NCBI GenBank assembly: GCA_044225675.1
Contig: JBGAIH010000003.1
Location: 158,722-222,721 of the forward strand
Source of the DNA: JACMQX01 sp044225675
GTDB taxonomy: Bacteria > Pseudomonadota > Gammaproteobacteria > Burkholderiales > Burkholderiaceae_C
Reading direction: 5' to 3'
Length of the DNA: 64,000 nt
Positions 52,301 through 60,694 of this stretch are shown in pieces; position 1 is the stretch's first letter, and each line of letters opens with the position of its first letter. Under the pieces are notes generated by a model. That model did not search any database. It was given only the letters and a program-made list of their open reading frames with translations, and had not been told where the DNA came from. A program made the translations under genes and the position numbers.

Positions 52301-53320
52301 TCAGCCGACGCAGGCGGCCGCCAGCGCCGTGCGCGCGGCAGCCAGATCCCAGCCTGCCCAGCCACAGCTCTTGAAGAGCACGGGCTGCGGGGCGCCCGCA
52401 CGACGGCCAAGCCGCACGATCTGCGCCAGCGCGGGAAACTTCGTCACGTCCAGGCCAGCCTGCAGCAGGTCGCCCGCTTCATGGCTCGCCTCGGGCGTGT
52501 CCACCGCGATCTGGCCATGTCGTGCCACATGCACGCACAGCCCGGGCGACAGTTCCACCATGGACGGTGTGAAAGCGCCGACGGCGGCGATGAAACCGTC
52601 GTCGCGCGGCAGGGCTCGCAGCACCACGCCTGCGGCCGGTGTGCAGGTCACGGCCAGCGGGCATTCGGCCAGCGCAGCGTTCGCATCGTCGACCACCCGG
52701 GCATCGAGTCCGAGCGTGGCGGCGTGCGCGGCCAGCGCCCGGGCGCTCGCGGCGCTGCGGGAGGCGACCCAGACTTCCCGTACGCCGAGCACGTCGCGAA
52801 AGGCCTCCACATGCGCCCGGCCCTGCACGCCGGCCCCCACCACGAGCAGGCGGCCGGCGGGCGCCGGTGCAAGCAGTCGCGCCGCCAGCGCCGAGACGGC
52901 GGCGGTGCGGCGGGCCGTCACCGTGGGGCCGTCCAGCACGAGGCCTCGCTCGCCGCTTGCCACGTCGAAGGTCACCACGTCGCCCTGGATCGTCGCGCGC
53001 GACGTTCCGGCGTTGGCGGGTGTGAAGGTGATCAGCTTGGTGATCGCAACCCGCGCATCGAGGGCGGGCATGACGAACAGGCTCCCGCCACCGGGCAGCG
53101 CCTGCACCAGGCGCGGCGGCACGCTGACCGACGAATCTTCCAGCAGGGCGGCCAGTTCGGCCACCAGTGCCGTGAACGGCAAGGCAGCTGCGGTCTGCGC
53201 GGCGTCGAGCAGGCGCGCTGCGCTGCGGCTCGCGGCCGGCGCTTCAACGAGCAGCGAGCCGTACGGCCCTTGAGGCCGCGGGCGCTGCGTCGAATCAGAC
53301 GAGGAATGAGGCGAGGTCAT
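52301..53320 (-). CDS. Ornithine cyclodeaminase / delta-1-pyrroline-2-carboxylate reductase family protein
   Basis: A 339-residue member of the OCD/mu-crystallin family. Rossmann motif VVGAGVQGRAHVEAFRDV, substrate-side ALDARVAITKLITFTPANAGTS, NAG-type phrase ERGLVLDGPTVTARRTAAVSALAARLL, and VGAFTPSMVELSP. The Lys in ITKL and Arg in ARRTAA are the usual carboxylate contacts. These proteins reduce cyclic imino acids or deaminate ornithine/alanine with NAD(P)H. It runs toward the small-protein gene at 51975, with 8 bases between their ends. Confidence 0.85.
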   Translation of the reverse strand: MTSPHSSSDSTQRPRPQGPYGSLLVEAPAASRSAARLLDAAQTAAALPFTALVAELAALLEDSSVSVPPRLVQALPGGGSLFVMPALDARVAITKLITFTPANAGTSRATIQGDVVTFDVASGERGLVLDGPTVTARRTAAVSALAARLLAPAPAGRLLVVGAGVQGRAHVEAFRDVLGVREVWVASRSAASARALAAHAATLGLDARVVDDANAALAECPLAVTCTPAAGVVLRALPRDDGFIAAVGAFTPSMVELSPGLCVHVARHGQIAVDTPEASHEAGDLLQAGLDVTKFPALAQIVRLGRRAGAPQPVLFKSCGWAGWDLAAARTALAAACVG

Positions 53321-53394
53321 GGGACTTTCGAGGGCTGGCGATCAGGCTCGGGCGATTCTGGCAGGAAAGCGTCTTGTCACGCGATGCGCTCGCG

Positions 53395-53451
53395 TCCTAC
53401 ACCGCATGGCGCCCGCTGCTGAGCGTGCGCACGATCCGCCGCACCTAGCAT
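53395..53451 (+). promoter_or_regulatory. TCCTAC-N43-CCTAGCAT promoter pattern
   Basis: TCCTAC at 53395-53400 and CCTAGCAT at 53444-53451, 43 bases apart as at 51892-51948; CCTAGCAT is 32 bases before the start codon. The intervening bases are unrelated, so the conservation is of the two boxes and their distance. Confidence 0.4.
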
Positions 53452-53483
53452 CCATTCACGCCGCTCATCTCAGGAGTCCCGCC

Positions 53484-53888
53484 ATGAACGCCAGCCACAC
53501 CGCCCGTCTTTCCGCCAGCGCACCTGTCAGCGCACCTGTCAGCTCCGATGCCGGATTCAATGCCGATGCCGATGCGGCAGGCGTTCGCTCCAGGCTGCAG
53601 ACTCTCGTCGTGGCCGTGGCGGCCGTGCTGGCGCTTGTGCTGCTGTGGAGCATGGTGTCGGTGCTGCAGGCGCAGGTCGCCAAGGCCGAGCAGCGTGAAG
53701 CGCTGATCCAGACCCAGCGCCAGGAGGTGGCGCGCTGCTGGCAGCAAGGCGCCAGTGCGCTCATGGTGCGGGCCTGTGTGGCGGACGTGCGCTGGCGCAC
53801 GGCCAATGCACTCGACGAGTCGTATGGCCTGCCGGGCCGCGTGCGGCCGGTGGCGGTGTCCGACGTGTCGCTGGTGTCGCTGCGCTGA
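53484..53888 (+). CDS. Small single-pass membrane protein, hypothetical
   Basis: A 134-residue protein with a Ser/Ala-rich N-terminus, one clear membrane helix (LVVAVAAVLALVLLWSMVSVL) followed by a coiled-coil-like stretch (QAQVAKAEQREALIQTQRQEVARCW) and a C-terminal region with two Cys. Orientation probably N-in with a periplasmic tail. AGGAG precedes the ATG. No family recognised. Same promoter pattern as the gene at 51975. Confidence 0.6.
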   Translation: MNASHTARLSASAPVSAPVSSDAGFNADADAAGVRSRLQTLVVAVAAVLALVLLWSMVSVLQAQVAKAEQREALIQTQRQEVARCWQQGASALMVRACVADVRWRTANALDESYGLPGRVRPVAVSDVSLVSLR

Positions 53889-54070
53889 TACGCGCCGGGG
53901 CGTCAAACTTTCGGCTTCAGTGCGCTACGGTGCGCTTCGCGGCGCCAATTCCTGTGATGGATCTCACCGGAATTCCGGGGGTTGCGCACGGGTTTGCACG
54001 GTGAGCCGAACGCGCCTGCGGCGATGACAATCCTTGAAACGACATCAAATTCTCAGGGAGGGTCTTTTTC

Positions 54071-55012
54071 ATGAAGTTGCTGCTTTGGTCCGCCATGGTC
54101 GGTGCGGGTTTGTCGCTTGCCGGATGCGGGGGCGGAGGCGGCGACGCCTCGGCGACCGCCGGTCTGTCCTCCGTTCCGCTCACGCTCGCGAACTACGCGC
54201 CCACGGGGCGTTCCGCGGCAAGCACGCTGGTGGACGTGCAGGCGTCGTCCGCGGTCGACGGTCTGGCGGGTGTGGGTTCGGCAGGTGCCGGCTCCGCAGG
54301 TGTGGCGTCCGGCAGCTCGGTGGCGGGTCTGGCACGCAGTCTCTATGACGGCGCGCGGCAGGGCTTCGGCCGGGACCGACCCGCAGCGTCTGAAACCGCC
54401 ACCCGTGCCTGTGCCGGCGGCGGCAGCGTCACCGTCACGGCCAATGACAACAACAACAACGGCGACCTCGACGCGGGCGACTCCCTGTCAGCGCAGTTCA
54501 GCGCATGCGCTGTCGAGGTGGGCGAAACGCCGATCGACGGCGGCATGGACATCACCGTCACCAGCGTCAGCCAGACGGCGGCTTCGCTCGCCCTCAACCT
54601 GCGGGCGTTGCGCAGCGGCGGCAACACGCTCAACGGGCAGGCCGACCTGAGCGTCAACGGCTCGCGCGTCACGCTGAGCTACCGGGCCGCCACCGCCAGC
54701 CGTGGCAATGCGACCACCGTCTACAACTTCACCGCCGTGGTCGACGGCTCGGGCGTGCGGCCCACAGCCACCGTCAGCGGCCAGATCGGCATCGCGGGCG
54801 CCGCCTATACGCTGAGCACGCCCACCACCATCGTCATGGGCGTGAGCTGGCCGTCATCGGGCGTGCTGCGCGTCGCCGACGCGGCCGGCGGCCGGGTGGA
54901 CGTGGTCATGCGTGCCAGCGACTTCGACCTCGACCTCTACCTGCCCGGCGACGAAACGCGCGACGCGCGCACCACGCACACATGGGCCCAGTTGGCCGCC
55001 GGCACGTTCTGA
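54071..55012 (+). CDS. Hypothetical lipoprotein, Ser/Gly/Thr-rich
   Basis: A 313-residue predicted lipoprotein: MKLLLWSAMVGAGLSLAGC with lipobox LAGC and a Gly run. Residues about 115-300 look like beta-sandwich repeats rich in T, S, V and N (VTVTANDNNNNGDLDAGDSL, which resembles a calcium-binding DxDxDG-type loop; MDITVTSVSQTAASLALNLR; LSVNGSRVTLSYR). No family recognised. AGGGAGG lies upstream. Surface or periplasmic location predicted. Confidence 0.6.
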   Translation: MKLLLWSAMVGAGLSLAGCGGGGGDASATAGLSSVPLTLANYAPTGRSAASTLVDVQASSAVDGLAGVGSAGAGSAGVASGSSVAGLARSLYDGARQGFGRDRPAASETATRACAGGGSVTVTANDNNNNGDLDAGDSLSAQFSACAVEVGETPIDGGMDITVTSVSQTAASLALNLRALRSGGNTLNGQADLSVNGSRVTLSYRAATASRGNATTVYNFTAVVDGSGVRPTATVSGQIGIAGAAYTLSTPTTIVMGVSWPSSGVLRVADAAGGRVDVVMRASDFDLDLYLPGDETRDARTTHTWAQLAAGTF

Positions 55013-55060
55013 TCGCGTTCTGAGCCGGCCGGCCTCTCGGCTCGCAGGCGCACACGCACG

Positions 55061-55104
55061 CGCCCGCAGGCCCACACGCCCGCAGGCCCACGCGACCGCA
55101 GGCC
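55061..55104 (+). repeat. 16-bp tandem repeat, 2.75 copies
   Basis: CGCCCGCAGGCCCACA, CGCCCGCAGGCCCACG and the partial CGACCGCAGGCC follow one another in the convergent gap between the lipoprotein and pcp genes. Confidence 0.75.
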
Positions 55105-55105
55105 G

Positions 55106-55768
55106 TCAGTGCTCGGCGCCGGCGCTGACCTTCGCATCCGTGCCGGTCGAGAGGGCCGTCTGCAGCGCCACGCGCAGGCCTTCCACGACGTCGGCCAGCG
55201 GCATCGACGGCGTGCCCTGCTCCGGCAGCCAGGGCACGTGGATGAAGCCGCCGCGCACGCTGTGCAACGTGCCCTCGCGGGCCAGCGTGTCCATCAGCCC
55301 GTAGAACACGTGATTGCAGACGAAGGTGCCCGCCGTCTGCGACACCTCGGCCGCAATGCCGCGCGCCTGCACGGCCAGCATCATGGCCTTCACCGGCAGC
55401 GTGCTGAAGTACGCCGCCGGGCCGCCCGGCCGCACCGGCGTGTCCACCGGCTGCGCCTGCAGGTTGTCGGGGATGCGCGCATCGTCGAGGTTGATGGCCA
55501 CGCGCTCCAGGCTCAGCGCAGCGCGGCCGCCAGCCTGGCCCACGCACACCACCAGGGCCGGCGCATGGCGCGCCAGCAACGCGCGCAGCGTGGCCAGCGA
55601 CACGCCGAAGGCCGTGGGCAGCTGCGCCGCCACCACGCGATGGCCGCCGATCTGCCGGCCATGCAGCGCCTGCACGGCCAGCCAGCTCGGGTTCAGGCGT
55701 TCGCCGCCGAACGGCTCGAAGCCGGTCAACAGAATGCGACCTTTGCTGACAGGGCTCGGGAGTACCAT
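55106..55768 (-). CDS. pcp: Pyroglutamyl-peptidase I
   Basis: A 220-residue C15 cysteine peptidase that removes N-terminal pyroglutamate. N-terminal ILLTGFEPFGGERLNPSW is the family signature; catalytic Glu 88 (LSLERVAIN), Cys 151 (GTFVCNHVFYGL) and His 177 (GGFIHVPWLP) are all present. I start at the ATG at 55766-55768; the longer frame upstream overlaps the metallopeptidase gene and is rejected. Divergent from that gene across 31 bases. Confidence 0.9.
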   Translation of the reverse strand: MVLPSPVSKGRILLTGFEPFGGERLNPSWLAVQALHGRQIGGHRVVAAQLPTAFGVSLATLRALLARHAPALVVCVGQAGGRAALSLERVAINLDDARIPDNLQAQPVDTPVRPGGPAAYFSTLPVKAMMLAVQARGIAAEVSQTAGTFVCNHVFYGLMDTLAREGTLHSVRGGFIHVPWLPEQGTPSMPLADVVEGLRVALQTALSTGTDAKVSAGAEH

Positions 55769-55799
55769 TGAGCGGACTTTAAGGCACAGGAGATAACCC

Positions 55800-56678
55800 A
55801 TGAAGTGGGAAGGCAACCGCGAATCCGACAACGTCGAGGACCGCCGCAGCGGCGGGGGCGGCGGCTTGGGTGGCGGCATGATCGGAGGCCGGGGCATCGG
55901 CATCGGCACCATCGTGATCGCGCTCGTGGGCGGCTGGATCTTCGGCATCAACCCGATGACCATCCTGAGCGTGCTCAGCGGCGGCGGCTCGCCGGCCCAG
56001 GTCCAGCAGGCGCCGGCGCAGCGCCCGCCCGCCGACGACCGCATGGCCAGGTTCGTCTCTACCGTGCTGGCCGACACCGAAGACGTCTGGAAGGCCGAGT
56101 TCAGCAAGGCCGGCGGCAGCTACCGCGAGCCGCGCCTGGTGCTGTTCCGTGGCGCCACCGCGACCGCCTGCGGCCAGGGCCAGTCGGCCATGGGCCCGTT
56201 CTACTGCCCGGGCGACCAGAAGGTCTACATCGATCTGGGCTTCTACGAAACACTGAAGAACCGGCTGGGCGCCCCGGGCGACTTTGCCCAGGCCTACGTG
56301 ATCGCACACGAGGTCGGCCACCACGTGCAGAACCTCCTGGGCATCAGCGAGAAGACCGAGCAGCTGCGCCGGCAGATGAGCGCCGCCGAATACAACGCGC
56401 TGAGCGTGCGCGTCGAGCTGCAGGCCGACTGCTTTGCCGGCGTCTGGGCCCACCATGCGCAGAACGCCCGCCAGATCCTGGAGCAGGGCGACGTCGAAGA
56501 GGCCATGAACGCCGCCGCGAAGATCGGCGACGATGCCCTGCAGCGATCCAGCGGCGGCGCGGTCGTGCCCGAGAGCTTCACGCACGGCACCAGCGCCCAG
56601 CGCCAGCGCTGGTTCGCCACCGGGCTGAAGAGCGGCAGCATCCGCAACTGCGACACCTTCAGCGCGCGCAGCCTGTAG
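55800..56678 (+). CDS. Neutral zinc metallopeptidase, YpfJ/KPN_02809 family
   Basis: A 292-residue protein: short N-terminal cytoplasmic part (MKWEGNRESDNVEDRRSGGGGG), one membrane helix (about 35-52, GTIVIALVGGWIFGI), a short linker, and a zincin domain with HEVGHH near residues 169-174, FYCPGDQKVYIDLGFY and the family phrase RVELQADCFAGVWAHHAQ (third zinc ligand region). Ends with FATGLKSGSIRNCDTF. Predicted periplasmic peptidase anchored in the inner membrane; substrate unknown. Confidence 0.88.
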   Translation: MKWEGNRESDNVEDRRSGGGGGLGGGMIGGRGIGIGTIVIALVGGWIFGINPMTILSVLSGGGSPAQVQQAPAQRPPADDRMARFVSTVLADTEDVWKAEFSKAGGSYREPRLVLFRGATATACGQGQSAMGPFYCPGDQKVYIDLGFYETLKNRLGAPGDFAQAYVIAHEVGHHVQNLLGISEKTEQLRRQMSAAEYNALSVRVELQADCFAGVWAHHAQNARQILEQGDVEEAMNAAAKIGDDALQRSSGGAVVPESFTHGTSAQRQRWFATGLKSGSIRNCDTFSARSL

Positions 56679-56771
56679 CGCTTCAGCCAGCGCAGCCTGG
56701 CGCGCCGTCAGCGGCACGGGCCGCGCTGCCTGGCCGCAGCGCCACTGCGCTGTCACGGTACTGTCATCGCC

Positions 56772-58997
56772 GTGTCATACGCTGAGGCGATGCCCCTGTC
56801 TCCGACCTCCGCCGGCGTGACCGACCCCGCTACCGACATCGCGCGGTCCGGCACCCCGCAGTCCGATGACGCCGTGCCGCCCGTGCCGGCCAGCGCGGCG
56901 CAGCGCCTGCGGCAGGTCTGGGGCGGCGCGCTGTCCGCGGCGACGATCACCGTGCCGCATGCGATCGGGCTGGGCGTGCTGGCGTTCGCGCCGCTCGCGG
57001 GCGAAGTGCCGCTGGCGAGTCTGGTCCTGTGGTCGGCGGCCCTGCCGGGTCTGGCCCTGAGCCTGCTGTCGCCGCGTCCCGGAGTGGTCCATGCGCCAAG
57101 CACCGTCGTGGCGCTGCTGCTGGCCTCCGTCACGGCGGTGCTCACGGGCGCCCAGGGCGGCCGGCTGGGGCTCTCCGGCACGCAGGTGCTCGCGGTTTGC
57201 GCAGCGGTGCTGGCACTGGCCTTCACCTTTCAGTGGCTGTTCGGGGTGGCGCGGCTGGCCTCGCTCGCGCGCTTTCTTCCCGTGTCGGTGACCCATGGAT
57301 TTGCCGCCGGGGTCGGCCTGTCGATGGTGATCAGCCAGATCGCGTCCGGCTTCGGCTCCGGCGGCTGGGCCTGGGATGGCCGCACCGCCCTGCATGGCCT
57401 GGCGGCGCTGGCTGTCGCAGGCGGTGGCTGGCTGGTTCAGCGGCGCTGGCCGAGGGTGCCGGGCATTCTGCCCGCCGCTGCGGCCGTGAGCCTGCTGGTG
57501 GCCGTGGCGGGCCTGGGCGGGCGCTTCAATCCGGCCGTCGGGGCGTCGGTCTTCAGCTGGCCCGTTTGGCCCGACTGGGGCGGCGTGCCATGGCTGGCGG
57601 TGCTCCATGCGCACGGCACCCAGCTCGTGTCGCTGGCCCTGCTGATGGCGCTGGTCAACAGCCTCGATGTGCTGGTGTTCACGCAGGAGCTGGAACTCGA
57701 ATATGGCCAACGTGGCGACGCCAATGCGGTGCTGCGGCGCGAGAGCCTGGTGGGCGTGGCCTGCGGCCTGCTCGGCTTCATTCCGGCATCGACCAGTCCC
57801 TCGCGTTCGCGCATCGCGCTGGCCCAGGCCGGCGCCGTGGGCGGTATCGGTCCGGCCCATGCCGCGTTGCTGGTGGGCGTGGCCGTGACCGGACACGCCT
57901 GGCTCCACTGGGTGCCGCTGGCCGCCTTGGCGGGGGGCCTGATTCTTGCCGGCCTGCGGCAGGTGCCGGCGGTACTGTGGTCGCGCAGCTACCTGCGCGC
58001 CGCGCCGGGCACCTGGAGCCAGAGCTGGCTGGTGGCCGTGGTGTTTGCCACGGCCGGCGGCGTCGGCGCGCTGGTGGCGGGGCTGGTGATCGCAACCTTC
58101 GTCCTGCTGCATGCCTCGGCCAGCACCGCGATCCGCCGCAGTCATCTGGCAGGGCAACTGCGGTCGCGCCGGTTGCGCCGCGCGGCGTCGGACGCATGGC
58201 TTGCGCCGCGGATGGAGCGTGTTGCCGTCTTCGAACTGCAGGGCCTGATGTCCTTCGGCGTGGCCGCCCACATGGCCGAGCAGGTCCGGCTCGCGGTGCT
58301 GCCGCAGCACGACCGCCTGATCCTGGACGCCAGCCGCGTGCCGGCCTGGGACAGCACCGCGCTGCTGCAGCTGCGGGCCCTGGCGCGCGACATGGCGCAG
58401 CGCGGGCTCGAACTGGCGGTCTGCGGCCTGGACGAGCGGGCGCGGCGCCAGGCGCCCGATGGCGTGCGGATGCTGGGCGATCTCGACCGCGCGCTCGAAT
58501 GGGCCGAGGAGGCGATGCTCGACGAGCGCACGGCTGCCGAGCGGCCGGCCTATCCGGCGCATGACCTGCTCGGGGAGCTGGGTGAAGGCCTGTCGGCCGA
58601 CGCCCGCAGCGCGCTCGAGCAGAGCTTGACGCCCGTGGCCCTGGCCCCGCACCAGCAGGTGTTTGCCGCAGGCGCATCGGACACCGATCTGCTGGTCGTG
58701 CAGGAGGGGCGCATCACCCTGGCCACGGCCTGGCCGCCCGAGCGGGGCCTGCGACTGGCCGCCGTCGGGCAGGGCATGGCGTTCGGCGAAATGGCCTTCC
58801 TCAACGGACTCGCCCGCACCGCCTGCGCCGGGGCCGAGGACCAGCCTGCGCTCCTGCTGCGCCTGCCCCGCGCCGCTTTCGATGCCTGGGCGCGCAGCCA
58901 TCCGGCCGATGCGCTCACCCTGATGAGCAACCTCGCGCAAGTGGGCACGCGGCGCCTCGCGGCCACCACGCGGCAACTGCGCGCGGTGCTGGAATGA
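56772..58997 (+). CDS. SulP family anion transporter fused to STAS and cyclic-nucleotide-binding domains
   Basis: A 741-residue, three-part membrane protein. Residues about 40-450: SulP/SLC26 transporter (ATITVPHAIGLGVLAFAPL, VSVTHGFAAGVGLSMVISQI, RGDANAVLRRESLVGVACGLLGFIPASTSPSRSRIA). About 475-570: STAS domain (ERVAVFELQGLMSFGVAAHM, LILDASRVPAWDSTALLQL). About 600-740: cNMP-binding domain with the phosphate-binding cassette FGEMAFLNGLARTACA, including the FGE and RTA residues that hold the cyclic phosphate. Transport of sulfate, bicarbonate or another anion gated by cAMP or a related nucleotide is the natural inference. Start uncertain: GTG at 56772 or ATG at 56790. Confidence 0.85.
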   Translation: MSYAEAMPLSPTSAGVTDPATDIARSGTPQSDDAVPPVPASAAQRLRQVWGGALSAATITVPHAIGLGVLAFAPLAGEVPLASLVLWSAALPGLALSLLSPRPGVVHAPSTVVALLLASVTAVLTGAQGGRLGLSGTQVLAVCAAVLALAFTFQWLFGVARLASLARFLPVSVTHGFAAGVGLSMVISQIASGFGSGGWAWDGRTALHGLAALAVAGGGWLVQRRWPRVPGILPAAAAVSLLVAVAGLGGRFNPAVGASVFSWPVWPDWGGVPWLAVLHAHGTQLVSLALLMALVNSLDVLVFTQELELEYGQRGDANAVLRRESLVGVACGLLGFIPASTSPSRSRIALAQAGAVGGIGPAHAALLVGVAVTGHAWLHWVPLAALAGGLILAGLRQVPAVLWSRSYLRAAPGTWSQSWLVAVVFATAGGVGALVAGLVIATFVLLHASASTAIRRSHLAGQLRSRRLRRAASDAWLAPRMERVAVFELQGLMSFGVAAHMAEQVRLAVLPQHDRLILDASRVPAWDSTALLQLRALARDMAQRGLELAVCGLDERARRQAPDGVRMLGDLDRALEWAEEAMLDERTAAERPAYPAHDLLGELGEGLSADARSALEQSLTPVALAPHQQVFAAGASDTDLLVVQEGRITLATAWPPERGLRLAAVGQGMAFGEMAFLNGLARTACAGAEDQPALLLRLPRAAFDAWARSHPADALTLMSNLAQVGTRRLAATTRQLRAVLE

Positions 58998-59010
58998 GCC
59001 GGGGCAGGCC

Positions 59011-59073
59011 CGCGTGCACGTCCGCGTGCACGTCCACACTCAGGTCCGCGCTCAGGCCCTGCGCTCAGGCCCT
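59011..59073 (+). repeat. Short tandem repeats in the sulP-rhlE gap
   Basis: CGCGTGCACGTC twice (59011-59034), then GCGCTCAGGCCCT twice (59048-59073). Non-coding; explains why a spurious frame stays open here. Confidence 0.75.
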
Positions 59074-59134
59074 GCGCAAGCGCCAGACCCGCATCAGGCC
59101 GGGGCCAGGCCCGAAGTGAGACAATACTCCCTCC

Positions 59135-60571
59135 ATGACCAGTTCCTTCTCCAACCTGTCGCTGGCCGAGCCGCTCGCCCGCGCCGTAGCCGAAATGGGC
59201 TACGAAACCATGACTCCGATCCAGGAGCAGGCGATTCCCGTCGTCCTGCAGGGCCGCGACGTGATGGGTGCGGCACAGACGGGTACCGGCAAGACGGCGG
59301 CGTTTTCGCTGCCGCTGCTGCAGCGCATGCTCAAGCACGAGAACAGCTCCACCTCGCCGGCCCGGCATCCGGTGCGGGCCCTGGTGCTGCTGCCCACGCG
59401 CGAGCTGGCCGACCAGGTGGCCCAGGCGATCAAGTCCTATGCCAAGCACACCAACCTGCGCAGCGCGGTGGTGTTCGGCGGCATGGACATGAAGCCCCAG
59501 ACGGCCGAACTCAAGAAGGGCGTCGAAGTGCTCGTGGCCACGCCGGGCCGCCTGCTCGACCACATCGAGGCCAAGACGGCCGTGCTCAACCAGGTGGAAT
59601 ACGTCGTGCTCGACGAGGCCGACCGCATGCTGGACATCGGCTTCCTGCCCGACCTGCAGCGCATCCTGAGCTACCTGCCCAAGCAGCGCACCACGCTGCT
59701 GTTCTCGGCCACCTTCTCGCCCGAGATCAAGCGCCTGGCGGGCAGCTACCTGCAGGACCCGGTCACCATCGAAGTGGCCCGCTCCAACGCCACGGCCTCG
59801 ACCGTCGAGCAGCACTTCTACCGCGTGGCGGACGACGACAAGCGCCGCGCGCTGCACCAGATCCTGCGTCAGCGCGGCGTGCGGCAGGCCTTCGTCTTCG
59901 TCAACAGCAAGCTCGGCTGCGCGCGGCTGGCCCGCTCGCTGGAGCGCGAAGGACTCAAGACCACCGCGCTGCATGGCGACAAGAGCCAGGACGAGCGCCT
60001 GAAGGCGCTGGCCGCCTTCAAGGCCGGCGAGGTCGACCTGCTGGTGGCTACCGACGTCGCCGCGCGCGGCCTGGACATCAAGGACGTGCCGGCGGTGTTC
60101 AACTTCGACATCCCCTTCAATGCCGAGGACTACGTCCACCGCATCGGCCGCACCGGCCGCGCCGGTGCTTCGGGGCTGGCGGTGAGCTTCGTCTCGGGCA
60201 GCGACGCCCGGCTCGTTGCCGACATCGAGAAGCTGATCAAGACCAAGCTCGAGATCGAGGCCATCGAGTTCGAGGAAGACCGGCCGCGCGGCCGCATCAA
60301 CACCGGCCGGCGCCTGTATTCGCCCGACGGCACCGATGATCCGCGCGACGTCCTCGACGAGCCGCGGGAGCGGCGCGAGCGCCCGCCGCGCGACTTCGGC
60401 CGCCCGCCGGCCGCGCCGCGCGATCCGTTCTTCGAGCAGCCCTACGAGTCCAAGCCCGCCGAAGCGGCGCCTGCCTGGGAAGCGGCCGCCAAGGCCGGCA
60501 CCACCCGGGGCATCTCGTCCAACATCAAGCCCAAGCGCAAGCTGCCGGCGCTGTTCAAATCGGGCGGCTGA
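59135..60571 (+). CDS. rhlE: DEAD-box RNA helicase, RhlE-like
   Basis: A 478-residue ATP-dependent RNA helicase. Q motif YETMTPIQEQAIPVVLQGRDVMG, motif I AQTGTGKT (47-54), Ia PTREL, II DEAD (160-163), III SAT (191-193), IV VFVNSK, V TDVAARGLDIKDVP and VI HRIGRTGRAG are complete. The C-terminal tail (about 400-478) is Arg- and Pro-rich (DEPRERRERPPRDFGRPP) as in RhlE, used for RNA binding. Acts in ribosome assembly and RNA turnover. Confidence 0.92.
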   Translation: MTSSFSNLSLAEPLARAVAEMGYETMTPIQEQAIPVVLQGRDVMGAAQTGTGKTAAFSLPLLQRMLKHENSSTSPARHPVRALVLLPTRELADQVAQAIKSYAKHTNLRSAVVFGGMDMKPQTAELKKGVEVLVATPGRLLDHIEAKTAVLNQVEYVVLDEADRMLDIGFLPDLQRILSYLPKQRTTLLFSATFSPEIKRLAGSYLQDPVTIEVARSNATASTVEQHFYRVADDDKRRALHQILRQRGVRQAFVFVNSKLGCARLARSLEREGLKTTALHGDKSQDERLKALAAFKAGEVDLLVATDVAARGLDIKDVPAVFNFDIPFNAEDYVHRIGRTGRAGASGLAVSFVSGSDARLVADIEKLIKTKLEIEAIEFEEDRPRGRINTGRRLYSPDGTDDPRDVLDEPRERRERPPRDFGRPPAAPRDPFFEQPYESKPAEAAPAWEAAAKAGTTRGISSNIKPKRKLPALFKSGG

Positions 60572-60694
60572 GGCGCCTGCCGGGCCACGCCGTCTGACGT
60601 GAGCCGGTCCGGTGCCGATGCCCTGATGCGTCAGACGGATCAGTCAGCCTGACCCGACGCCCGCACAACTCGCATCACCCCTCCTCACCCTTCC

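Noticed and set aside
56775..59039. A 754-codon minus-strand frame opposite the SulP gene
   Set aside because: Arg/Gln/His-rich translation without domains; the opposite strand encodes a complete SulP-STAS-cNMP protein.
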